A stretch of DNA of 64,000 nucleotides from Utricularia gibba (taxonomy: Eukaryota > Streptophyta > Magnoliopsida > Lamiales > Lentibulariaceae), in contig NEEC01000002.1 in NCBI GenBank assembly GCA_002189035.1, positions 3,681,001-3,745,000 of the forward strand, in the 5' to 3' direction. A model generated the notes under the pieces. It was not told the origin of the DNA. It saw only the letters and a program-made list of their open reading frames with translations, and did not search any database. The position numbers and the translations under genes were made by a program. Below are positions 37,030 to 49,537 of this stretch, piece after piece (the stretch's first letter is position 1; the number at the start of each line of letters is the position of its first letter).

Positions 37030-38867
37030 ATGGAGCTCACGCCTCAATTGCTGTCTACTCCTGATTCCAATTACCCTCTTCCGTACCGTGGGAATGATCC
37101 GGAGTTTCCGATTGCCGCCATGCCCGAGTCTTCCGATGAGTCTCGACGAGTTGAACCCCAGGGCATCCATAATGGCGATGTCGGCGCCGGCGCTTCCTCG
37201 GACGCGGCAATGAGACTTCAGAAGGCGTATCGAGGTTACCGTGCCCGGCGCTTGTTAGCTGACTCCGCCGTCATTGTGGAGGAACTCTGGTACATAGGAT
37301 CTTTCATTTTCCTTCTTCGTCGATGGTCGTTTTATTATTATTATTATTGTTATTCTGTCTGTGGCCTGGCCTGGCCTGATGTGCGAAATTGAAGGTGGCA
37401 GTTGTTGGATTTTGCAAGACTGAATCGCACAACCATATCGTTTTTCAATTTCTTCAAGCCGGAAACAGTTTCCTCGCGATGGAACCGCGTTAGCTTGAAT
37501 GCTTCCAAGGTATTCGATGTTTTTTCTATATCAATTTCCATTCTGATTCCGCACTTCCTGTGAATATTGAAAAGACATGCTATCAGGTTGGTAAAGGTTT
37601 GTGCGAAGATGCCAGGGCGCAGAAGTTGGCTTTTCAACATTGGATTGAGGCAGTGAGTTTCTCCTGCTTGATTAAATATTTTATGTTACTCGTTGACTTT
37701 ATTCCACTTTATTCAGATTGATCCTAGGCACCGATACGGGCACGGCTTGCACTATTATTTCAACGAGTGGTGTAACGCAAGCTCTGGCCAACCATTCTTT
37801 TACTGGTGAGAGCACAAATTTAAAAAGAAGCCGGGTTTGTACTGTTGAGATTTGCTCTCCTAGATTACTTCCTCGGTACCGTCGTTGACTTGTTAAGATG
37901 ATTAGCGGCATGCTGCTTTAATGAGCTCCGATGCAAAACTTTCTGCAGGTTGGATGTGGGAGACGGGAAGGAGGTTGATCTCCGTGAGTGGCCAAGATCA
38001 AAGCTTCGTGAGCAATGCATCAAGTATCTTGGTCCTGTACGTCAAAACACATACCATTCTTTGGTAGATATTCATTTTTCGGTGTCTTTAGATGGTGGTA
38101 ACAACTTCATACTGTGTTCTCTCTTCATGATGGTTGGTTCCTCTTAGATATTGTTTTCCTTTGATCAGAATGAGAGGGAACAATATGAATATGTTGTGAT
38201 TGATGGCAAGCTTACACATAAACTAAGCGGTAGGCTTCTTGATACGAAGCACGAGCCATCAACTGTTTCAAAGTGGATTTTTGTGCTGAGTACATGTAAA
38301 AAGCTCTATGTTGGGAAGGTATGTTCTTGCAACTCTTTGAGCCCCGTTACTTCTGCTTTGATCCTGAAAGACATTTTCATTGACACCAGAAGAAGAAAGG
38401 TTATTTCCATCACTCCAGCTTTTTAGCGGGAGGAGCTACTCTCGCGTCTGGTAGGCTCGATGTGGAGGATGGTGTGGTTAAGGTATGATCAGTTAGATAT
38501 TTGGAACTTCTGTGAGTTTCTCTCCTCACTGCCCAAAGTGTTCTCTAAAAGGATAGCTCTTTATCTTCTTGGGATCCAATTCCCAGTGCATCTCAGGCTA
38601 CAGCGGACACTACAGGCCAACTGAAGAAAGCCTTGATGGTTTTTCATCATTTCTCAAGGAAAATGGAGTTAGCTTGGATGAAGTACAGGTACTGCATACA
38701 TCAAATGCAAGGCAAATGGAGCTAGCGGCGACATCTGTATATTTGAGCCGTGGTCCGAGCTGTCAGTTCGACCTCACAGAATTGGAAGTGCAAAGAACTT
38801 GATTTGATTGAGGAATACCCCTAATTCTCCTTTTTCTAATCAGATTTTCAGACGAAGTGAGGAATAG
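37030..38867 (+). CDS. IQM-family calmodulin-binding protein (nine exons, 328 aa)
   Basis: Exons: 37030-37289, 37395-37509, 37587-37652, 37717-37805, 37949-38036, 38169-38318, 38390-38482, 38587-38688, 38844-38867. All junctions are GT-AG and the phases agree. IQM proteins bind calmodulin through an IQ motif and act in Arabidopsis stress, hormone and stomatal responses. Residues 63-73 match the consensus exactly (L-Q-x3-R-G-x3-R). The body then follows the family: [91 protein letters not shown]. The protein ends with IFRRSEE soon after the last conserved block, so it lacks the long charged tail of many IQMs. I infer a cytoplasmic or nuclear regulatory role. I cannot assign the member number. 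Confidence 0.93.
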
Positions 38868-39660
38868 GAGAGCAGTGAGAACTGACCTGTTCATTGAACC
38901 TGTTGTTCTGGAGATCCTATGACCAAAAGAAAGTCTTTCTGGTGGACTTGGATGCCCAAGGAGAGGGGAGGCTCCACAATGAAATGATGGTGTAAAATCA
39001 TACCAACAAGCACTTAGGCTTCAACAACCAGGCATCTTTAATTCTTAGCAAGTTTGACCGTCTGGAATTCACTCCCAAAATTTTCCACTGGAAACTGTCA
39101 CATTTTTGTAAACTAGATTTTTGTGACGAAAACTTTGAGACTAAAAAAGGAAAAGGTTGGTGGAGGTGCGGTGGGACTTGGGAGTGGGAGGGGCCACCTT
39201 TATTTTCTTTGATAAATGGTCAAATAAAACATTTAAAAATAAGTTTTAAATTGTCATATTCTCAAAATTTTTTAAACAAATAATATTCTTATTATTTAGT
39301 TTAAAAATAAATCATTAATTCGTGAAATATTCAATATTTCACATTTATTTTTTTATTTTTGTATTTCTATATTTAGCTATAATTTTATTAATATTTTTAA
39401 AAATAATGATGAATCCAAAATGATTTATATTTAAATTATATAAAATTTAAAAATTAATAAAATATATACATTGTACTGTTCAATTTAAAAAATATAACGT
39501 AATTATCGAGTAAATTTCATGTAATCATTTAAATATGTTTTAAAATTAAATAAAAAAACACATAAATAATTATCATAAATAATTCTTTCAAATAATTTCA
39601 GATTTTTTAACCAAAAAAAGTTGATTGGGCATTGCTCAATAATATAATTGATGTTAGATA
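38868..39660. other. 3' flank of the IQM gene
   Basis: Presumed 3' untranslated region to about 39,130, then AT-rich sequence without a recognisable gene up to an old LTR at 39661. Confidence 0.4.
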
Positions 39661-40774
39661 TGATAATTGATTTTATATCATTTATATTTGTTATTTTGAA
39701 TAACTCTTTTATGCCTTTTTATATATCTTTTATTTCAATTTTTCTATGATTTTTAATGAATCTATATTTTATATCAATTTTATTTTTTTAGAGAGATATT
39801 ATATTTTGAAATTTTTTAAGACGATTACGATGTAAATTAGAGAAATTAGGATTGATTTTGGTAGAAATAAAGATTGAGCTATCGGTACGAAAACTTACTC
39901 AAGGATTTTGGGATAAAAAATATTTGAGTTTTATCTTAAAAAATTTGAATCTATCTTCGAAAATTTGAATCGTGTCTTTGAAAATTTGAATCTTATTTTA
40001 ATTTGAATAGAAAATTTGATACAAACCAATAAAAAAAAACCCAAAAAATCTTCACAATTATATGAGGACACATCAAGTTATTGAGAGTTCCAGAGTCTCT
40101 CAGTTAGTTTATAAATCTAGAATTGAGTCCAACATCTATTTTTCGTTTCTTTTGGTTTTTCAATAGTTTTCTTATGTTAGAGTAGAGCATGTGCATGTAG
40201 GGGGCTTGTAGTTGAGGATTTGTGATGAAGTTTTGCTTGTACAAGTTTTTTTTTACTAACATGCTCTTTAGTAACACAAAATGTTAAGTGAATATGAGAG
40301 ATTCTAGGATTGGTCTCAATTATCTAAAGATAAGAGTTCAATTGGGTATTATTAGTGAGACACATTTGACCTAATCCATCTATGAGGGTGCGAGGTGTAG
40401 GAGTTATGATCAAATGCGAGAAAAACATTGATTATCACAACAGGAAAAATAACTTTGGTATTATGATTGAGTCTATAATCTTATTAAATAAGAAACAATG
40501 TTATAACATTTATCAAATAGTACTATTCTAGAATAACAACCTCAAAACTTATTTAAGCGAATCAGTACTCAAGGTTTATACACATACATATAAGTGAATT
40601 TTAGTAAGGTGGGGCTTAAATTCAAAGAAACTTTTCACATTGTTTCTAAAATCAATCCTCTTATGTTTGGCTCTCTTTGAGTTATTGTTTTAAGAAAATC
40701 CAAATAATCAATTCCTTATGAAGATGATATTATTTATTACTTTACAATTTCTATGTACTTGTTGAATTACCATC
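39661..40774 (+). mobile_element. LTR family D, strongly diverged copy (D4)
   Basis: A 1,114-bp stretch that keeps the block order of LTRs D1 and D2. It starts with TGATAATTGATTTTATATCA and includes an ATTATATGAGGACACATC region where the other copies have their TATA box. Further blocks follow, and it ends with GAATTACCATCA. Many substitutions make it the oldest D copy. No target duplication is preserved. Confidence 0.65.
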
Positions 40775-41560
40775 AAGTTTTTGATGTCATTGCTGAAAAA
40801 TTTTATTCTATTGGATTTTCTTTTGTGATTTTGTTTCTTGTTATTACATATTTTTCTGTTATTTACTAAGTTTTTTCTATTTTGTGCACTTGTCTAAGCG
40901 AATACTCTTGATATGTGTTGCATGCATGGGCATAGGATTTCAACTGAACCTTATTCATTAGACCTGGAAATTGACAGGACTTGCTGGAGAATGAGGTTGG
41001 AAAATTGTCAAGCGCACAAGCAATGAAGGAAAACATGTATAGGAGGTATTTTGAACATGAGGATGACTATCTGGTAATGTCTGAACCAAATAGTACACGA
41101 CAATAGATGTCAAGACAACAGCCAAGGAGGGTAATTGGTTTGATCTTCATATGAAAGTGAAACAAGGATAGGAAAAGCTTATGTCCATTGTGAACATGCA
41201 GCTCATACCAAAGGCGTGGTGATAATCTGATCAAGAGTATGCACGGGAACAAAAGTCTACAAGGTTGGAACTTCTATTTAAGTCATAAGTAGAAATTATT
41301 AGATAAGTATATGACAAATAAGTAGTAGTAGTCTGCGCTGTTCATTATTTAACTATAAATTATTTTTAAGTAGTTGGAGGTAAATTATAAATAAGTATAA
41401 GTAAACTGTAAATTATATTAATAACCTTATTTTACATATCAAATATTATACGATTTTTATGTTAACGATAATACATTGAAATGAGAAACCTAACTTGCAA
41501 AAATCTACTACATTACGCTCTTCTTCTATTATAAGTTACCCACAACTCATTTATAATACA
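40775..41560. other. Unassigned spacer
   Basis: No gene recognised. A repeat of short TAAGTA-type words occurs at about 41,270-41,420. The frame at 41067-41252 has no support. Confidence 0.35.
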
Positions 41561-41563
41561 TTC

Positions 41564-42500
41564 TCATAAAATATTCATGGGTTGGTATGTACTCTCATCC
41601 CCATTTTTTTCTTCAAGATCAACATCATCTTCTAGAACATCCTCTTTGTCTTGGAAGTTTGATAATTGAGAGCCATCATCATTGATGTTAACATGATGCA
41701 ACCAATTATGAATGGTCATTGTGGCTCTAACCATTCTTACTTGATACTTAAATTTCATATTTTTTGATATTGAAACACATCTATCAATAACACTTCGAAG
41801 ACTAGAATGTCAACGGTTAAAACATTCATACTTATTCTTGTAACCTCCCAAAGTACGTTGACGAAAGTCCAGTAGATGATACCTCTCACATCGATATAGT
41901 GCCAAAAAGTTTGTTGTATTCACAAAGCCTACATTAACAACATACTACTTACCTATAGGGATGGTCAGAAAGTTAAGATTTTGCTCATGTTGACAATCTC
42001 TCAAATTCTACCATTATGACTAGTCTTTATAACCAGCCATAAATACTTGAATCACATATCAAAGTCACAAACGATCAAAAAATTTTGAGTGGGATATCCT
42101 TTACATATAGTGAAATACACCTTCTCATTTTCAAGAACACAAGCTTTAATATGCTTATCATCTATAGCTCTGATTCAGTTTCAAAAACATGAATATTTAG
42201 AGTTATTCATGAAAAAAGGATGAACCTATGTGGTGCTTTGGCATAATCCAATCATTTGCCATCCAATCACATGTCTTAAGAATATATATGCTTCTCTAAG
42301 CCATACTTATTTACAAATAACTCACAAAATTTTAAGAAGGTGGTGCTATGTATATGCCATTCACATTATGCTCGACTATCATGTCCATTAAACATCAATA
42401 TTAGAAAAGCCTATCCACTAGTAGCTTGAACATAAATTGTTTGGTTAACCATATATCCTTCATGATAATCTTGAAGAATTTCATTTGATGCATTTGTGTT
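41564..42500 (-). pseudogene. Second PIF/Harbinger DDE nuclease, degenerate
   Basis: Read right to left, the catalytic region is recognisable. AIDDKHIKACV (about 42130-42170) holds the first aspartate motif. It is followed by KGYPTQNFLIVCDFDM (about 42060-42110), then VNTTNFLALYRCERYHLLDF (about 41870-41935), and HSSLRSVIDRC with a final helical part YQVRMVRATMTIHNWLHHV (41650-41790). Stops and frame changes interrupt it. Its remains differ from the Harbinger copy at 28.1-29.7 kb, so it is a separate insertion. No Myb/SANT partner or terminal repeats were found nearby. Confidence 0.75.
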
Positions 42501-42762
42501 ACAGTAAATTTAGCCCTTGGGCATCTCACCACTCCTTCATCATTTAAAAAATCATCATATAGAGGATTGAAGGTAGATGCTATATCAACAACATTAGTAT
42601 TAGAATGTTGAACACATTACTTTTTTTAAAAAAAATGAGTCTCCTATAGATACTAAATATATAATACATGAATAGAACGTTGTATTGCATGTGCTATATT
42701 CATGAACTAACATCTCTAAATTCAACATACTCGACAACCTCATAGTATTTATAAATTCACAA

Positions 42763-43040
42763 TTTGTGTTTTCTTGAATCTTGTGGTTCAATTCAACAAA
42801 TCTCAAAGTGAAAAAACAAGCTTTCAATATTTGTGTTTTCGTGAATCTTGAGGATGAATCTGACAAATCCCAAGGTGAAAAAACAAATTCTCAATGTTTG
42901 TGTTTTCTCAAATCTTGAGGTCCAAACCAACAAATCTCAAGAAGAAATAACAAATTCTCAATGTTTGTGTTTTCTTTAATCTTGATGCTCAATCTGAAAA
43001 ATCTAAAGGTTAAAAACCAAACTCTCAATATTTGTGTTGG
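42763..43040. repeat. Tandem repeat, 67-bp unit, four copies plus a partial fifth
   Basis: Successive units start with TTTGTGTT at 42763, 42830, 42897, 42964 and 43031, an exact 67-bp spacing. Each unit also carries an (A/G)ATCTTGAGG-like word about 13 bp in and a run of A about 45 bp in. The units have diverged by substitutions but show no net length change. Confidence 0.92.
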
Positions 43041-44831
43041 ATTTTTTAAAATGCATAAAGATCAATTCGAAACAAAACACTAAGCATTATAGTTAAATAT
43101 CCTAATGAAAAATTAGAAAGACAATGTTCAATGTTCAATTCAAAGCACATTATGCATGTAGAGACACTTTGATGGAGAAATTGTATCAAACCTTATTCAA
43201 TGAATTTGCATCAATTTTTTGAGTTTGTCAAGGACATAAAAACCTCTTGGATATGTCAATATTTGAATAATTTTAAGATGTTCATGTAAGTTTTACTATC
43301 ATTTTGAATGCTAGCAGTGTTGTTAAGAAGAAGAACACACTTCTCAATCTAAAACCTCAAAACTTCTATGTTCGCTATTCCAATCTCTGTGGAAGCATCA
43401 GCCATTACCTCTAAAGACTCTACAATTAGATCATTGCTCTCCTTTTGAAGCTCTATTGCCTTTTGGATTCATCACTAGACTACTACATTGAAACCAAAGT
43501 TGTCTTCTTTGAATATAGAGAGTCTCAGGTGGGGTGGGCATCATTTTGAATGCTTGAAAAAATTCATGTGCATCTAATATATCTTTGGGTGAAAGTATAT
43601 CGTCCATTGGCCTAGATGGCTCTATCAAAAAGACGAATATTTGTGGCTGGTGCATATCACTTAACATCATAGTGTATAACTAGATCAAATAATAAGCCAA
43701 TAACTTTGGACGTGAAGATGTTTTATCATCGAACTTTTTGAAAGTAGGATTTTCATAAAAGAAAGCGCAAAGGACAAGTTTGATATTGGAAGAAAAAAAT
43801 AACAGATGCTCATAAAAATTCATTTCAAGTGGAGAAAACATACATAAATTTTATTAGCCCACCATTGTGCATTCATATTTATAATCTCATGAGATAATTA
43901 CATATATGAGCTAAAAATTATGGGTTTAGAATATAACGGACCTAGAAATTTTCATAACGGGACATAACGGACCCATAAAGTTTCGGGAATGGGCATATTT
44001 GACCCATAAGTTTCATGAATTGACATATTTGACCTATGGATTTTTGTTACTGTAGAACACACCCATTTAATAATGATAAATTTAACTCGATAAAATTTCA
44101 ATTTTGGCATATTTGACCCAAATATTTTACCGGTTTGGCATATTTGATCTACATAATTGAACCCAGTTCAATAATAGTAATATTTTATTAATATATATTT
44201 AATTATTAAAATATTTAAAATTTTGTACTTTTGATATTTGACCTTAAATAGAATTGGGGATGAGCCTCTTCTCTTCCTACGGGTGAAGGCAAACTACCGA
44301 GAGATTAGGAGAAGTGATTCCCACACAACAGAAAGGTGTGAAGTTGCTCTTGATCATCATTCTCTTAAGGTATGGCTTTTGTGATTTTTTTTGCTTCATT
44401 GCGTTATTGCATTTGTTTCTTGTTCACCTGGTTGCTATTGATGAACTTTTGTGCAAAAAATCTGTTTGTTTGTGAATGATAGTTTTCCTTGGCATCAGTG
44501 ATGCTGAACAATTCTGTTGATATTTATGATTTGTAGTTTTGATAGTTTTATGGTTGTATATCTCTCTGCATTGTGTGAAGTGGGACATTTTCGTGCATGT
44601 TGATATTCAAATAAAGCATCGTTTGCTCTCTACCTTAGTGAGACTAGACCTATGACGTGTTGACGTGATGTTATAAATGCAAGTATTAGAGCAGCACCAC
44701 TGCCATTTAAGTTGATAAATATGATAATAATCAACTGCTTATGTAGATTGTTTTGCTTCAGATGACTAGCTGGACATGCATGTTATGCAGTGGGTCCTGT
44801 TTTTTATGCTAACTTAGCGGTAGCATAGCTG
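43041..44831. other. Unassigned region with short dispersed repeats
   Basis: No gene I can support; the 79-codon minus-strand frame at 43431-43670 resembles nothing I know. Between 43,985 and 44,150 the phrase GGCATATTTGACC(C/T) recurs several times with close variants. Such motifs occur in terminal parts of some DNA transposons, but no paired end or duplication was found. Confidence 0.35.
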
Positions 44832-46023
44832 GGTCAATAACCTTCTCAAGTCTCTTGAATGCTGGTCGAATTTCTCAGGTGCTAGTAGAGAAAAACGCCT
44901 CCTGATATTTATATGTTCCAAATCTTATCTATATATGATCTTTTATTTTGAGTTTAATCAATATTAATCTCAAAATAACTCTCAATTTAATTTATCCACT
45001 TTACCAATTACATCTCATGTAATTGTGTCATTCTATTTTATATCATTGAGTGACTCCACTATTGTGTGTGACCCTATAGGCTTCTTCAATCAAGGCCGTA
45101 ATAATGGATTTATTAATTAACTCTTAATTAATCAAATCTATCATTATCGATCATGAGTGATGTCTAGCAACATATCATGATCCCCAAGATTAAAGAATAA
45201 TCAGGTGAATTGATTGAGCCTTTCCATGACCAGCCACCATGCAATGAACAACTTTCATCATACTTATATCTCATTCGATACTAGAACATGGGTGTGTGTC
45301 TTTCTGATGTATCGAACTTATAATTGCATTCAAGCACTAACACTCAATGACCTACTCAAACGATTCAAGTGTCATTACCCTGGGCCCAGGACTTACTGTT
45401 AGGCTTTGATGCAATTACTTGAGATATGATCTCATCGCTAACATGAGTGATGAATCCTTTATTGATCAATCAACTATCTCCAACCTTAAAGAGTCACATC
45501 CCTACTCATCCATACTAGGCAAGCCATGGTTAGGCTCTAATTAGTAATGAGCGAAAATGTGAGCTTAAGATCAAGATAACTTTGTTGATCTCAAGTCTAA
45601 GCTTACTTGCACGGCTGTCATATTCGAGATCTTGCTACTGACACTTGGTTAGCTTCCCATAGTAGCATCTCGAAGATAAGTCATCCAGTGAATCGATTCT
45701 CTAATCGATACCCACACATAGGTTCTAGTAATCTCATTACATCAATTGTGAGAACCATTGCCTAAACAATTTAGGGAACTCAATGTGTGCCAGCTTATCC
45801 GTATTTGTGATATCCTCATTTCACAAATACTCTTGCTAGGGAGTTTTTAACTTGATCATGAGTGCTTGAAGAATCTCATATTATGATCTCATCATAATTT
45901 CTATAGCACATAGATCAAGTAGAGGATTTTATCAATGATATAAATTTGATCACAATTCAAAGTAAATATCATAAGATAAGATTTGTCAATGAGTTGATTG
46001 TGTGTAGAACACATACACTAACA
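44832..46023 (+). mobile_element. LTR family F, 5'-truncated copy, inverted relative to the one at 49.5 kb
   Basis: About 1.2 kb matching the reverse complement of the solo LTR at 49538-50786. Its right end is intact: ACACTAACA at 46023, the complement of the other copy's TGTTAGTGTG start. The left end is truncated near 44832. It lacks about 185 bp present in the other copy around 50,410-50,520. It also carries about 240 bp (about 45,250-45,500) missing from the other. It directly precedes the gag remnant of Athila-like element 2. Confidence 0.8.
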
Positions 46024-47315
46024 GCTAACTGTTTGAGGGCATTCCAATTTACACTAGAAGGAAGTGCAAAAATGTGGTTTAACACTTTGGAGCTTGGAAG
46101 TATCATAGATTGGAGTGGGATGAAGAAAGTATTTCTTAGTAAATACTTTTATGATGGACTTCTATGCACGGATAGAGTCATGGTGGATTCTGTTGTAGGT
46201 GGGTTTCTAAGAAAAAGACTCCCATGGAAGCTCTTGCATTGCTTAAGGAGTTGGCTGAGCACTCCAAACATATTATCAGAAAACAGGTCTTGAACAGAAG
46301 AATTTATGAGCTGGAATGCAAGCCAAAGTCATCAGAAAGTGTGCTGACAAAAAATGTGGCTGCCATGTCTAAGTTGATGAAGTAGTTATTTTTATTCAAA
46401 GCTAAGAATATGTCTTGCGGGAACTTTCACACAATGGGACACATTGCTGATAAATGTCCCGAATTAATGGAGGAAGAGCATGTGAAAGCAGTGGGATATC
46501 TGAAGTCACAAAGGAAGAAATATGATCCCTATTCGAACACCTACAATCCTGGATGGAGGGATCATCCAAATTTCAGAGGGAACAATAATGATAATTCTTA
46601 CAAGGGTGAGAGTTCATCTGCTGGAAAGCAAGGATTTCAGCAAAATTTCCAAGAGAAGTAGCAACGTTCTTATCAAGCTCCACCATTTTGCAAGCCAAAC
46701 CAGCAAATGTAACAGCAATTTCAGCCTCCAAACCAAAATAATTTAGGAGGAAATTCTGGAAGTTCATTGGAGGATATTTTGAAGACTTTCATGACCTAAT
46801 CAATCAAGAATCAAGCTGAGAACCAACAAGTTATCAATCTAGCAACAGAGGTTGGCGAATTGAAGCGAAAAGGAAGCCTACCATCGCAAGCCAAACAGAA
46901 TCCCAACTCTAGGGGAGGACCAAATATCAGTGCAATGACACTGAGAAGCGGAAAAGAAAAGCCTGGAAGAGAATTAGTCCAACCTAAGAGTAATTTAGAG
47001 ACGGGAGAAGAGAATGAAGTTGAGGTGGAAGGAGATGGTGAAGAACAGGAGGTGGAGATTGGTACAGAGCCTCTTGTGGTAAAAGTAACCCCACCACAAT
47101 TTTCAGGAAGGCTGAAAGCGAGAGAGGAGCAAAATGAGAAAGAAAAAATGTTGAGAGCTTTAGGTAATACCCAATTGAACTTGACTCTTCTTGAGTACAT
47201 TGACTTAGTGCCCAAAAGCGTGAAGTACCTGAAGCAACTCTGTATGTCAAAGCCAAAATTGAAGGAAAAAGGCAAGGTGAAGCTGAGTGAATGTTGTTCA
47301 ACTCTTTTGACTTGA
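46024..47315 (+). pseudogene. Athila-like element 2: gag, N-terminally truncated
   Basis: Gag forms the particle that packages retrotransposon RNA. The capsid-type block LRAFQFTLEGSAKMWFNTL opens the remnant directly after LTR F, so the N-terminus is missing. The zinc-knuckle region (46410-46460) reads CGNFHTMGHIADKC: the expected second cysteine of the C-x2-C-x4-H-x4-C box is phenylalanine. Frame changes follow. The later frame 46860-47315 contains SAMTLRSGKE, a landmark of the gag-protease linker in Athila-type elements, followed by an acidic stretch. Stops at several points show it is inactive. Confidence 0.85.
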
Positions 47316-47318
47316 AAG

Positions 47319-47790
47319 TTGCCTGAAAAATACAAGGACCCTGGAACATTTTTTATTCCTTGCAAAATAGGTGACCTGAACATCAGGAGAGCAATGGCTG
47401 ACCTGGGAGCCTCCATAAACGTGATGTCATTTTATGTGTATGAGACTCTCAGGTTAGGACCTCTACAAACCTCAGTAGTGCAAATTGAGCTTGCTGACCG
47501 AAGAGTAATTTCTCCAAAAGGCTTGGTTGAAGATGTTTTGGTAAAGATTGAGCAGCTAGTGTTTCCAAAAGACTTTTATGTGGTGAATATGCCTGCTGAA
47601 AGTTAAAGAGATACGACCGTCATCCTTGGAAGGCTATTTTTGAGCACTTCTAACGCCATAATTAATGTGAAGATGGGCACATATGAGTTATCTTTTGATG
47701 AAGGAAAGATCATGCTGGACATGAACGAAGTGAACAATTATCCCAGTGATTTTGAGAGTGTATGCTCAATGGACGTGATGGATAAGTTGG
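47319..47790 (+). pseudogene. Athila-like element 2: aspartic protease
   Basis: The retropepsin-like protease that processes the polyprotein. The catalytic motif is ADLGASINVM (about 47395-47425), the D-L-G-A-S form usual for Athila-type elements. The C-terminal motif ILGRLFLSTSNAIINV follows (about 47617-47665), after a stop at about 47604 that ends the first part. Continuous with gag upstream and reverse transcriptase downstream. Confidence 0.88.
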
Positions 47791-47802
47791 TTTAGAAGCA
47801 TC

Positions 47803-48954
47803 TTGAGAAGGCTATCCAAGAGAAGGAAGAAGAGCATGAGGAATCATTTTTTTGCAAGAGTGGAAGCTGAAAAGGGGTCAGAACAGGTGAATACTATGCA
47901 AGTCAAAACCCTAGAAGAGAGGACAGTTGAGTTGAAGCCACTGCCCACAAACTTGAAGTACGCATTCTTGGATAAAGAAATGAGCAACCCTGTTATCATC
48001 TCAAATAGTCTTAGCTTAGACCAAGAGTCGCAACTACTGGACATGTTGATCAAGAACAAGAAGGCGATTGGCTGGACTCTTGCATATATTGAAGGCATCT
48101 CTCCTTCTATATGTTTGCATAGGATTCTATTAGAAGATGGAGCAAAACCTGTTCGCCAGCCACAAAGGCGCCTCAACCCAAATATGATGGAAGTGGTAAA
48201 GAAGGAAATTGTCAAACTTCATGATGCAAGTATTATCTATTCCATTACATATAGCAAATGGGTGAGTCCAATCCATGTAGTGCCCAAGAAGACTGATATG
48301 ACAGTGGTAGAGAACGAGAAGGGAGAGCTGGTGCCACAAGGAATCTAAAATGGGTGGAGAGTGTGCATAGATTATAGGAAATTGAATGAAGTGATCAAGA
48401 AAGGCCATTACCCTTTACCTTTCATTGATCAAATGATCGAAAAATTAACAGGAAAATCTTTTTATTATTTCTTAGATGGTTATTCTAGATATTACCAAGT
48501 TGCAATTTCAGGTACGGATCAAGACAATACAACTTTCATTTGTCCATTTGGGACTTATGCCTATACAAGGATGCCCTTTGGGTTGTGCAACGCCCCTGCT
48601 ACCTTCCAAATTTTTATGACTAGTATCTTCTCAAATTTTGGTGAGGATTTCATAGAAATTTTTATGGACGATTTTACAAGGTATCGAGAAGATTATGAGT
48701 CATGTCTAGACCATTTGGATTAGGTTTTGCGAAAATGTGTTGAAAAAAATCTTGTTCTTAATTCTGAAAAATGTCATTCTATGGTTGATCATGGAATTGT
48801 GCTTGGCCATGTTATTTCTAGGAAAGGTGTTGAGGTAGACAAGGCAAAAATCGAAATTATGATTGAATTACCGTATCCTATTGATGTCAAGGGTGTGAGA
48901 TCATTTCTGGGGCATGTTGGTTTTTATAGAAGATTTATTCGGAATTTTTCTTAG
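47803..48954 (+). pseudogene. Athila-like element 2: reverse transcriptase
   Basis: The domain runs from the entry block NPNMMEVVKKEIVKL and SKWVSPIHVVPKK (about 48175-48290), through WRVCIDYRKLNE (48356 on) and FLDGYSRYYQVAI, to TRMPFGLCNAPATFQ (about 48570-48610). The catalytic box is FMDD (about 48660). The thumb block RSFLGHVGFYRRFIRNFS ends the frame. In-frame stops occur at about 48346 and 48721, so no complete enzyme can be made, but all hallmark motifs are present. Ty3/gypsy type. Confidence 0.93.
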
Positions 48955-49530
48955 ATTGCCTTGCCTCTTATTAGATTTTTGCATAATGATGTGGAATTTA
49001 TTTTTGATGATTCATGCAAAAATGCTTTTAATTTCTTGAACTAGGCTATGACCACTGCTCCTGTGATGCAACCACCAGACTAGAGGTATGATTTCGAAAT
49101 TATGTGTGATGCTATTAGTCATGCTGTAGGAGCAGTTTTAGGATAGAAAATTGAAGGAAAGCATCATGTTATTTCTTATGCTTGAAAAACTTTAGATGAT
49201 GCCCAGAAAAACTATACTGTGACTGAAAGGGAATTTTTGGCTGTGATTTTTGCTTTGGAGAAATTTCGTTCAATCTTTTAGGGAGCAAGGTGGTAGTCTA
49301 CACAGACCATTCAGCAGCAAAATTCTTGATGGAGAAGAAGGAGACCAAACCACGGTTGATCAGATGGGTTCTCCTTGTTCAGGAGTTTGATTTGGAAATT
49401 AAAGACAGGTCTGGAAAGGAGAACATGGTCACTGACCATCTCAGCAAAATGAAGGGGATTAAGAATGACAATCCTATCATTGAAACATTCCCAGATGAAC
49501 AATTATTCTTAGTTAGGACTAATATTCGTG
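48955..49530 (+). pseudogene. Athila-like element 2: RNase H
   Basis: Follows reverse transcriptase directly. Recognisable blocks are the first catalytic region CDAISHAVGAVLG (about 49100-49140), [19 protein letters not shown] (about 49215-49270) with the catalytic Glu, and [12 protein letters not shown] (49290 on) with Asp. Several stops and a frameshift near 49285 break it. The reading ends at the LTR F target duplication (49533-49537). Confidence 0.88.
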
Positions 49531-49537
49531 AACCGTG

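Noticed and set aside
42763-43040. CRISPR-like array
   Set aside because: The units are directly adjacent with no unique spacers, the genome is a plant, and no cas genes are present; it is a tandem repeat.
46811-47416. A 201-codon open frame on the minus strand, the longest on that strand in the element
   Set aside because: It is antisense to the gag-protease linker, which has clear family landmarks on the plus strand; low-complexity Ser/Pro/Phe composition is the mirror of the acidic plus-strand region.
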